From: Acidobacteriaceae bacterium
GTDB taxonomy: Bacteria > Acidobacteriota > Terriglobia > Terriglobales > Acidobacteriaceae
Reading direction: 5' to 3'
Length of the DNA stretch: 12,894 nt
Assembly (NCBI GenBank): GCA_003140655.1
Contig: PLKR01000374.1
Span: 1-12,894 of the forward strand
This document shows, in pieces, positions 7,194-12,894 of this stretch. The position numbers and the translations under genes were made by a program. Numbering within the stretch: position 1 is the first letter of the stretch; the number at the start of each line of letters is the position of its first letter. The notes beneath the pieces are model-generated. The model was not told the DNA's origin, searched no databases, and was given only the letters and a program-made list of their open reading frames with translations.

Positions 7194-7221
7194 TTGACAC
7201 ACCACCAAAAAGGAGTAGGAT
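7194..7221 (+). promoter_or_regulatory. Sigma-70-type promoter for the phasin gene
   Basis: A perfect -35 box TTGACA (7194-7199) is followed after 16 nt by TAGGAT (7216-7221), four of six matches to TATAAT. Transcription would begin near 7228, inside the inverted repeat at 7228-7256. The -35 box is only 9 nt from the phaR start codon, so promoter and phaR leader overlap. Confidence 0.6.
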
Positions 7222-7227
7222 TAATTC

Positions 7228-7256
7228 ATGTTGCAGTGCAGCATAACTTGCAACAT
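7228..7256. promoter_or_regulatory. Candidate PhaR operator (TGCA-rich inverted repeat)
   Basis: A perfect 8-bp inverted repeat, ATGTTGCA (7228-7235) and TGCAACAT (7249-7256), encloses a further TGCA (TGCAGTGCA overall at 7232-7240). PhaR proteins are known to bind TGC-rich, dyad-symmetric sites near phasin genes. This site lies between phaR and a phasin gene and covers the expected transcription start of the phasin promoter, where a bound repressor would block transcription. Binding by this PhaR is inferred. Confidence 0.6.
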
Positions 7257-7290
7257 AATCATAACACCGTCTCTTCCAAAGGAGCAGATC

Positions 7291-7881
7291 ATGCGAACTA
7301 CCTCTAAGTCAACCAAGAAGGCTGCAGCAGCCGTAATTCCTGAATTCGTAGACACCCTTTCTCCACTGGTTCTCAACAGCGTTGCGCAGGTCGCCGACCT
7401 GCAAAAGAAGACCCTGGACATCGCCGCCGAGCACACCGCCGAATGGATCGGGGGCTGGAAGAAGGCATTCAGCTACTTCCCGGTAATGCCGCCGGCGTTC
7501 ATCTTCGATGTTGCCGGCCAGGCAGTTCAAACGGCCATCGAAACCCAGAAAGGCGCCATCGACCTGGTGGTCGAGCAGACCAATGCCGCCACCGGCATTG
7601 CCAAAGTGCGCGCCGAGGCGTACTCCAAGATTGCCGAAGGCGTCACCACCACCATCCAGAAGTCGGTTGAACGCTCGGTGGAAGCTCCGAAGAAAGTCCT
7701 TGAGTTTGCCAGTGAGCAGAACAAGGCCGTTTTTGAGTCCACCAAGAAGCAGTTCGGCGCGGCAGCGGGACCGGCGACTGTGATCGTCGATACGTTCCAG
7801 CGGGGAGCGACCGCTGTGATCGAAGCGCATAAGTCGTTTCTGAACATCGCTTCCCAGCCATTTGCCACCGCCAAGAACTAA
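7291..7881 (+). CDS. Phasin family granule-associated protein
   Basis: This 196-residue helical, Ala-rich protein of the phasin type binds the PHA granule surface. Key stretches (numbered from ATG 7291) are VADLQKKTLDIAAEH (about 33-47), FDVAGQAVQTAIETQKGAIDLVVEQT (about 73-98), SVERSVEAPKKVLEFASEQNKAVFES and a C-terminal part ending FLNIASQPFATAKN. It is paralogous to the phasin at 4935-5366. The start at 7291 is preferred because AAAGGAG lies 6 nt upstream. An in-frame ATG at 7228 would add 21 residues, but it falls within the operator and at the predicted transcription start. Divergent transcription from phaR and the operator point to direct PhaR repression. Confidence 0.88.
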   Translation: MRTTSKSTKKAAAAVIPEFVDTLSPLVLNSVAQVADLQKKTLDIAAEHTAEWIGGWKKAFSYFPVMPPAFIFDVAGQAVQTAIETQKGAIDLVVEQTNAATGIAKVRAEAYSKIAEGVTTTIQKSVERSVEAPKKVLEFASEQNKAVFESTKKQFGAAAGPATVIVDTFQRGATAVIEAHKSFLNIASQPFATAKN

Positions 7882-7911
7882 CGGTTGCAGAGTTCAACGC
7901 AGGGCAGTCCT

Positions 7912-7952
7912 AAGGATGCCGCCGGGGGTTAAAAACCCGGCGGAGTGTCCTT
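7912..7952 (+). terminator. Strong hairpin between phasin and phaE-like genes
   Basis: A perfect 8-bp GC stem (CCGCCGGG 7919-7926, CCCGGCGG 7936-7943) with an A/T-rich loop is extended by AAGGA (7912-7916) pairing with TCCTT (7948-7952) across small bulges. It lies 30 nt behind the phasin stop codon. No long U-run follows, so it may be a partial terminator or an mRNA-protecting structure that makes phasin more abundant than the downstream synthase. Confidence 0.55.
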
Positions 7953-7994
7953 GTGACCGCCTCTGGTGTATGGTTGTGCTGAAAGGAATCCTAA

Positions 7995-8429
7995 ATGGCT
8001 GAAGACCCAACCCACGATAGTAAGCGGGTTGATCCGATGGAACCCTGGCGGGGGATGCGCGACATCTATATGGATGCCTGGGGCAAGACCATGGTCGACA
8101 TGGTGAACAGCGAAGCCTATGCGCAAGCCACGGGCGCCATGCTTGACACCTACATGACGGTTTCCGCTCCATTCCGCGAAGCTGTCGAAAAGGCGATGCT
8201 CAAAACGCTCGAGCAGCTGGCGATGCCGTCCAAGGCTGACGTAGTCTCGATTGCCGAGCGCATGACCAACATCGAGATGCGCCTGGACGACCTGGATGCC
8301 AAACTGGACAATATTCAGCGGTTGATTGTGCACGCTGGCACCGCGCCGCGTCCGCAGGCGGGGAATGCACCGCAACCAAGCAAAGAGAAGACTACCAAAG
8401 CGAAACAAGCGAAAAAAGGAAAAAGGTAG
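7995..8429 (+). CDS. Short PhaE-like PHA synthase subunit with Lys-rich tail
   Basis: This 144-residue protein lies directly upstream of phaC (1 nt between stop and start), the place and order expected of the accessory subunit (PhaE, or PhaR in class IV) needed by short PHA synthases. An N-terminal helix-rich part (PWRGMRDIYMDAWGKTM, 17-33) and the segment LEQLAMPSKADVVSIAERMTN (72-92), then a heptad helix MRLDDLDAKLDNIQRLI (95-111), resemble the C-terminal half of PhaE proteins. It is far shorter than the about 360 residues of Allochromatium PhaE. The tail (129-144) is almost all Lys plus small residues, like the basic tails of nucleoid-binding granule proteins such as PhaM or PhaF. AAAGGA sits 7 nt before the ATG. 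The family call is moderate; the role as PhaC partner is inferred from position. Confidence 0.72.
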   Translation: MAEDPTHDSKRVDPMEPWRGMRDIYMDAWGKTMVDMVNSEAYAQATGAMLDTYMTVSAPFREAVEKAMLKTLEQLAMPSKADVVSIAERMTNIEMRLDDLDAKLDNIQRLIVHAGTAPRPQAGNAPQPSKEKTTKAKQAKKGKR

Positions 8430-8430
8430 G

Positions 8431-9498
8431 ATGGCAGAAGATACGGTTATCACCGACCCAGTTACTGCCGCTGAAGACCGGCTGAAAACGCTCACCAAGG
8501 TGATGACCACGAAAGCTCCCATTGCCCAGACGCCGAAGGAGTTGGTCTGGACGCTGAACAAGTCGAAGCTATACCGCTACATCCCGGTTCTTCCCAAAGA
8601 AAAGCGCCATCCGATTCCCGTGTTGCTGGTTTTCGCCCTGATGAACCGGCCCTACATTCTCGACCTGCGTCGTGGTCACAGCTTTGTTGAATACATGCTC
8701 AACAAGGGCTACGATCTCTACCTGCTCGACTGGGGAGCGCCCGGGCCAGAAGACAAGAACCTCAGGTTTGACGACTACACCCTGGATTACATGCCGCGCG
8801 CGATCCGCAAGCTCAAAGCAATCTCCGGAGTGAAGGAGTTCAGTCTCCTGGGCTGGTGCATTGGAGCGATCCTCACCACCATCTACGCCGCTCTGCGTGG
8901 TGACGAAGGCTTGCGCAACCTGATTCTGTTGACCGCTCCCCTGGACTTTTCCAACAAGCAGGACTTGACTTTCGCGCGCTGGACCGACGAGCGCTATTTT
9001 GATGTGGACAAGGTGCTCGCTACGTTTGGCAATATGCCCGGAGAGATGATCGACTACGGGGCCAAGGCACTCAAGCCGGTGGAAAACTATGTCGGTAACT
9101 ATGTGAAGTTATGGGACAACATCGACGATCCTCGCATGGTGGAAGCCTGGCATGCGATGAATACATGGGTGACCGACAACGTGCCTCTGGCCGGAGGCGT
9201 CTTCCGCCAGCTCATCGTGGACCTTTATCGCGATGACAAGCTGATGCGCGGTGAGCTTGTGATTCGAGGCGAGCGCGTCGAAATCAGCCGCATTCACGCC
9301 AATCTGCTCACCGTGATCGCCGAGAGCGACCACATTACGCCGTCGTGCCAGTCTGAGCCCATCATGTCGAAGGTTAGCAGCGCGGACAAGGAACTCTTCC
9401 GGGTTAAGGGTGGTCACATCGGAATCATGGCAGGCAGCGGAGCCAGCAAACACACTTGGCCGCACATCGATGGCTGGCTTGCCCCTCGCTCTCGGTAA
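8431..9498 (+). CDS. phaC: PHA synthase PhaC, class III-like
   Basis: PHA synthase polymerises (R)-3-hydroxyacyl-CoA into polyester with release of CoA. The protein has 355 residues, the length of class III PhaC and well below class I/II enzymes. It is an alpha/beta hydrolase with the lipase-like box GWCIGA (141-146, catalytic Cys143), catalytic Asp300 in AESDHITP and His329 in GGHIGIM. Other family blocks are VFALMNRPYILDL (67-79), LYLLDWGAPGPEDKNLRFDDY (about 96-116) and ILLTAPLDF (165-173). The box ends in Ala where most synthases have Gly (GxCxGG). ATG 8431 follows the phaE-like stop by one base, with AAGGA and GGTAGG in the overlap, so translation is probably coupled. It ends 12 nt from the convergent fusion gene. 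Confidence 0.94.
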   Translation: MAEDTVITDPVTAAEDRLKTLTKVMTTKAPIAQTPKELVWTLNKSKLYRYIPVLPKEKRHPIPVLLVFALMNRPYILDLRRGHSFVEYMLNKGYDLYLLDWGAPGPEDKNLRFDDYTLDYMPRAIRKLKAISGVKEFSLLGWCIGAILTTIYAALRGDEGLRNLILLTAPLDFSNKQDLTFARWTDERYFDVDKVLATFGNMPGEMIDYGAKALKPVENYVGNYVKLWDNIDDPRMVEAWHAMNTWVTDNVPLAGGVFRQLIVDLYRDDKLMRGELVIRGERVEISRIHANLLTVIAESDHITPSCQSEPIMSKVSSADKELFRVKGGHIGIMAGSGASKHTWPHIDGWLAPRSR

Positions 9499-9510
9499 GT
9501 TCAACACTCC

Positions 9511-12204
9511 TCACATGTGGTATCCGCCGTTGACGTTCAATTCCTGCCCGGTGATGTAGTCTCCATCCGCGGCAAGGAAGGCGGCGGCCTTGGCGATTTC
9601 CTCTGGCGACGCAAAACGTCCCAAAGGAATCTTGGCCTTGATCTGCGCGGCAATCTCTTCCGGAATGGCATCCACCATTTCGGTGGAAGTAAAGCCGGGC
9701 GCGATGGCATTGGCGGTGATGTTAAATCTAGCCATTTCCAGCGCGAGGGTTTTCGTGAAGGCGATGATGCCGCCCTTGCTGGCCGAGTAGTTGGCCTGGC
9801 CAAATGCACCCATTTGCCCGACAACTGAGCTGATATTGATGATCCGCCCAAACCTCTGATTGATCATGGCCGGCAGGGCCGCGCTGGTGCAATAAAACGT
9901 GCCGTTCAAGTTGACGTCGATCACCGCGGCCCAGTCGTCGTCGGTCATCTTGCGCATGCTTCGATCGCGCGTTATACCTGCGTTGTTCACCAGGATGTCA
10001 AGGCGCTGCCATTTGCCGAGCACTTCTTTGACGATGCGCGCGGCCTCGCCTTTCTTGGCCACGTCGCCCTGGACGAGCAGGCACTCGCCACCCAGTTCGC
10101 GGATTTCATCGGCCGCGCTTTCGGCGTGCGTGACATCCGCCCGGAAGTTCAACCCCACGTTCGCGCCACGACGTACGAGTTCGAGGGCGATCGCACGCCC
10201 AATGCCGCGCGTGGCCCCGGTCACCAGCGCGACCTTACCCGCCAGCGACGTCGGCGTATGATTTCTACTTCCATTTCCATCGGCAAGGTTTGCCATGGCA
10301 AGACTCCTGTCTTCAGAATTGCAGCTCACAATCGCGGGATCGATCCGCATGACTACATAGCCCCCCACCGCGCCCGCGCCGAAGCCCGGCGCGAAAACCC
10401 GCATGGGACGGTCAATCCTGCCTTCGCGCACGGCGTCGTGGACAGCCATGAGAATACTCGCGGACGAGGTGTTGCCAACCCGCTCAATGTTGAAAAAGAT
10501 CCGGTCCCCCGCGATCCCGGCCGCCTCGGCCAGAGTAAGCACCATGTTCTTGTTGGCCTGGTGCGGCACGACCAGATCAATCGCGTCGATGAGCGACCCG
10601 CCGCCACCGTTGGGGTTCGGGAGCTGCGCCAACTCACCCATCATCTCTTTCAGATAGCGAGTCACCAGGGCCTTCACCTCCGGCCCATACACGGTGATGT
10701 TGTTGTCGAACTCCGGGTTCGGCCAGATGATGGAGTTCACTTCCGACCATGGCCCGCTGGCATACGTTTGGAAGAACTCGATATCGGAAGGAGTTCCTTC
10801 CGGTGCGGGACCTACGATCACGGCCGCTGCGCCATCACCGAAGATCATGCGCGAGGTCCGCACCGTCCCGATCTTGTCGGAGAATTTTTCCGCGCAGACA
10901 AGCAGGACCGGCCGATCAATCTCTTGCAGCAAGCGGACTGCTTCGGCGAGCCCGTAGGGCATCCCTGCGCAGGCGGCGACGATGTCGCACGAAGCATGCG
11001 TCTGTAAGAGGCCGAGCTCACCCGAAAGCCAGGTGGCAATCGATGGAATGAGCTTGGTGCTTGTGCAAGTACAAATCAGTACCGCGCCGATCTCCGCAGG
11101 CCGCCGGCCGGACTTGGCCAGGGCCTTCTTGGCCGCAAGCAGGGCCATGTCCTCCAGGGGCAACTGCGTGTAACGCCTCTCCTCGATCCCTGTCTTCTTG
11201 CTGATTTCCACCGCGCTCATGCGCGACCAGCAGTAGGCGTGATTGCGGATGAGGTCTGCGTTGCTGCAGGTCACCTCACCTTCATAGACGGCAATGGCCT
11301 CAAACCGGGGAAGGATTGCGAATCGCTTACTGACCTCCACCGGAGGGTACGGCTTGATAGGCTCACTAAGGGCCAGAGTACCGGGACGAAGGGTTGGGCG
11401 CTGTCGAACCCGGGGTCCCCAATTTTCGTCTTCCTTTACCCGCTGGATGAAACGGAGCACCTCCGGGCTTCGGGGATGGAATGCCACCACGTAATCGTCG
11501 TCCTTCAGTTTGCCAACTTCGATTTGCGTGTTGGTCGATGGGTCCCAAGGATACTGGTTGTGAAGGATCATGCACTGCCGCATCAATGCCTCCAGCTCGG
11601 GTACGGGATGCAGACAGTCGATCACATCGTCGAATGTATAGCGCAGACAATCGGGGTCATAGGCTAGCAGGTGGCAGGTGCGGTTCGCAGGGTCGGCCAG
11701 CGCCTCCGACACAGTCGGACGGATAGGGCGGAGCTCGCCACCGGAGCTAAGTTTATTGCGAAAAACATTCAGCAGAATGCTGAAACTCCGGTCCTCCAAC
11801 TCTTCGTCCCACGATGGGGGCAAGGTCCGGTAACCAGCCTCAATCGCCGTTGCGATGGCGGACGTATCCCTCGGCTTATACACCGGCAGGAAGACATCCT
11901 CCCGCCGCCGCGGGAGATCTCCCCAGCGGGTGGGGCGTTTCTCGTACATCGTAAACGTGTAGCGATTCACCCAGAAAAAATTCAACGCCAGATCACGGCA
12001 GAGCTCATACCTGCTCTTGTATTCGCCCGCCTGCATGCGCGCCGCAATCTCTACATCCGTCGGAGCTTTCTCCCCGAAGTCTCGCCGGATAACTGCTGCA
12101 AATTGCTTAAGGGTCTTAAATACCGAAAAGTCCAACTCTGGGAAAAAGTTGCCGGGGAAGACAATCCGGCCATGCGAGTTGATAACGAAAGGTTTCAGCA
12201 ACAT
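9511..12204 (-). CDS. Fusion protein: unknown N-terminal domain + KAS III (FabH-like) + PhaB-like acetoacetyl-CoA reductase
   Basis: This single frame of 897 residues has three parts. Residues 1-about 290 match nothing I recognise and are soluble, with many aromatic and charged residues. Residues about 295-622 are a KAS III condensing enzyme with an intact triad: Cys412 in VAACAGMPYG, His548 in PHQAN, Asn578 in GNTSSAS; GFGAGAVGG lies near its end. Residues 637-897 are an SDR very like PhaB, with TGATRGIG (662-669), NNAG (740-743), Ser793, Tyr806, Lys810 (QANYSASK) and the ending NGGYHM. KAS III condenses acetyl-CoA with a malonyl thioester; PhaB reduces acetoacetyl-CoA. Together they would make (R)-3-hydroxybutyryl-CoA without thiolase. 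ATG 12204 (GGGAAG 9 nt upstream) is preferred; a TTG at 12246, 3 nt after the transporter stop codon, would add 14 residues. An internal ribosome site precedes the PhaB part. The fusion could be real, or could arise from a lost stop or a sequence error. Confidence 0.85.
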   Translation of the reverse strand: MLLKPFVINSHGRIVFPGNFFPELDFSVFKTLKQFAAVIRRDFGEKAPTDVEIAARMQAGEYKSRYELCRDLALNFFWVNRYTFTMYEKRPTRWGDLPRRREDVFLPVYKPRDTSAIATAIEAGYRTLPPSWDEELEDRSFSILLNVFRNKLSSGGELRPIRPTVSEALADPANRTCHLLAYDPDCLRYTFDDVIDCLHPVPELEALMRQCMILHNQYPWDPSTNTQIEVGKLKDDDYVVAFHPRSPEVLRFIQRVKEDENWGPRVRQRPTLRPGTLALSEPIKPYPPVEVSKRFAILPRFEAIAVYEGEVTCSNADLIRNHAYCWSRMSAVEISKKTGIEERRYTQLPLEDMALLAAKKALAKSGRRPAEIGAVLICTCTSTKLIPSIATWLSGELGLLQTHASCDIVAACAGMPYGLAEAVRLLQEIDRPVLLVCAEKFSDKIGTVRTSRMIFGDGAAAVIVGPAPEGTPSDIEFFQTYASGPWSEVNSIIWPNPEFDNNITVYGPEVKALVTRYLKEMMGELAQLPNPNGGGGSLIDAIDLVVPHQANKNMVLTLAEAAGIAGDRIFFNIERVGNTSSASILMAVHDAVREGRIDRPMRVFAPGFGAGAVGGYVVMRIDPAIVSCNSEDRSLAMANLADGNGSRNHTPTSLAGKVALVTGATRGIGRAIALELVRRGANVGLNFRADVTHAESAADEIRELGGECLLVQGDVAKKGEAARIVKEVLGKWQRLDILVNNAGITRDRSMRKMTDDDWAAVIDVNLNGTFYCTSAALPAMINQRFGRIINISSVVGQMGAFGQANYSASKGGIIAFTKTLALEMARFNITANAIAPGFTSTEMVDAIPEEIAAQIKAKIPLGRFASPEEIAKAAAFLAADGDYITGQELNVNGGYHM
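10294..10308 (-). promoter_or_regulatory. Internal ribosome binding site and ATG at the PhaB domain
   Basis: Within the fusion gene, AGGAG (plus-strand positions 10304-10308) lies 7 nt before an in-frame ATG at 10296. Translation from here would give a 261-residue protein (9511-10296) equal to a complete stand-alone PhaB, beginning MANLADG. This suggests either a relic of two separate genes or a second product made from the same message. Confidence 0.6.
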
Positions 12205-12249
12205 TGGCTGCGTCTTCCCATTGAGCCGGCGGCCCCAGTCGGCCAAACG

Positions 12250-12894
12250 CTAGTCTGCGGCCATAGTGTCCGGTACACGGGCTAGGTCCTTGGCCCGATC
12301 GCTCGCCCGTTCCCTTTCGCCGACTTCCTGCAACTGAAGATGTTTTGTCTCCGGCGAGTACCACAGACTGACAAAGGTCATGACAGCGCCAATCGTCAGG
12401 ATGACCGCCGGCGATAACCACATGTCCTGTTTTTCAATCGCAGAAATAAAGGGGATCTTGTGGGCCCACCATACGTAGACGCTGAACCATGCACCCAATA
12501 GCGCTCCGGAGGAGTAGCCGAAGCCGACACCCGCCGCGCGTCGGCTGGTTGGAAAGCGTTCGCACAAGTAGGCCGGAACCACTCCCCATGCCAGCTTGAG
12601 CATTGCCGCCATCACGGTTCCCACCACGGCCATCCACAGGTTTCGCTGGATAGCCGCGTGATAGAGGACATAGAACACGGGAATTCCGAATACGACGAGA
12701 AAGACGCAGTACCACTGGGTAAGAATCTTTCTTCCGGTTCTGTCCGACAGCCAGCCGTAGAAGTTGTAACCGAGGAAGGCCATGAAAAGGGCAAAGCCGT
12801 AGATCAGGCTGTAGGTCGTGGTGTTGAATCCGCGTCCCTTCAGGGTCAGGATGTTAGGAAGAAATCCGTAAACCGAATAGTCGGTGAGGAACAA
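12250..12894 (-). CDS. MFS transporter, C-terminal part (truncated by window edge)
   Basis: The frame is open to the right edge of the window, so the N-terminus is missing; 214 residues are visible. About five or six hydrophobic helices can be seen, with the MFS signature loop GWLSDRTGRK (47-56) and a PAYLCERFPTSRRAAGVG segment (about 107-124). These are typical of the metabolite:H+ symporter / sugar transporter branch of the major facilitator superfamily. The last about 35 residues form a charged cytoplasmic tail (from SPETKHL). It should move a small organic solute across the inner membrane; the substrate is not readable. The stop codon is 45 nt before the chosen start of the fusion gene on the same strand, so the two may be co-transcribed. 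The transporter might then import a carbon source for polymer synthesis, which is speculation. Confidence 0.85.
   Translation of the reverse strand: MFLTDYSVYGFLPNILTLKGRGFNTTTYSLIYGFALFMAFLGYNFYGWLSDRTGRKILTQWYCVFLVVFGIPVFYVLYHAAIQRNLWMAVVGTVMAAMLKLAWGVVPAYLCERFPTSRRAAGVGFGYSSGALLGAWFSVYVWWAHKIPFISAIEKQDMWLSPAVILTIGAVMTFVSLWYSPETKHLQLQEVGERERASDRAKDLARVPDTMAAD

Noticed and set aside
7228..7290. Upstream in-frame ATG for the second phasin, with AGGAG-like bases before it
   Set aside because: Those bases form the promoter spacer and -10 region, and the ATG lies at the predicted transcription start within the operator repeat; ATG 7291 has AAAGGAG at correct spacing.
8326..8430. Upstream extension of the phaC frame starting at 8326
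   Set aside because: It overlaps the coding part of the phaE-like gene in another frame; ATG 8431 with its ribosome site gives the exact class III length.
10126..11007. 293-residue plus-strand open frame antisense to the fusion gene
   Set aside because: Arg/His-rich translation without recognisable motif or ribosome site; the minus strand carries complete KAS III and PhaB motifs here.
11671..12285. 204-residue plus-strand open frame antisense to the start of the fusion gene
   Set aside because: No motif and no ribosome site; it also crosses the end of the transporter gene. The opposing minus frame continues into clear KAS III sequence.

Overview
This window is a polyhydroxyalkanoate (PHA, bacterial storage polyester) locus lying next to a biotin-dependent carboxytransferase operon, from a GC-rich bacterium. 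The closest guess for the source is a soil Acidobacteriota-type organism. That guess rests on a small Cys-containing gene at the left end that I recall from that group and on a class III-like PHA synthase; no 16S or other marker is present, so it is tentative. I see no tRNA, rRNA, CRISPR array, insertion sequence or phage gene.

Layout. 1-556: a small minus-strand gene split by a frameshift, with a rho-independent terminator behind it. 557-943: a divergent gap with no recognisable gene. 944-4750 (+): a four-gene operon encoding a 5S-like carboxytransferase subunit, a 12S-like acyl-CoA carboxyltransferase, a 68-residue small subunit and a 1.3S-like biotin carrier. This is the subunit set of methylmalonyl-CoA:pyruvate transcarboxylase, and no biotin carboxylase is present. 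However, the 5S-like protein has lost several canonical catalytic and metal-binding residues. 4751-4934: a hairpin-rich gap between convergent genes. 4935-7185 (-): a phasin, a short-chain dehydrogenase/reductase with an N-terminal extension, and the PHA regulator PhaR. 7186-7290: a compact divergent control region with a TTGACA-type promoter and an 8-bp inverted repeat that is a good candidate PhaR operator. 7291-9498 (+): a second phasin, a strong hairpin, a short PhaE-like subunit and PhaC. 9511-12204 (-): a very long ORF fusing an unrecognised N-terminal domain, a KAS III (FabH-like) domain with an intact Cys-His-Asn triad, and a PhaB-like acetoacetyl-CoA reductase. 12250-12894 (-): the C-terminal part of an MFS transporter that runs off the window.

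How the genes may work together. The canonical route to poly-3-hydroxybutyrate is PhaA thiolase, PhaB reductase, PhaC synthase. No PhaA is present here. In its place is a KAS III domain fused to PhaB. The inferred route is a decarboxylative condensation of malonyl-CoA (or malonyl-ACP) with acetyl-CoA to acetoacetyl-CoA, reduction to (R)-3-hydroxybutyryl-CoA by the fused domain, and polymerisation by PhaC/PhaE on granules coated by two phasins under PhaR control. The nearby carboxytransferase operon could shape the acyl-CoA pool (methylmalonyl-, propionyl- or malonyl-CoA), linking it to monomer supply. The fusion contains an internal Shine-Dalgarno and ATG exactly at the PhaB start, so it may also make free PhaB. 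The fusion, the KAS III route and the degenerate 5S subunit are the most novel points; all are inference from sequence.
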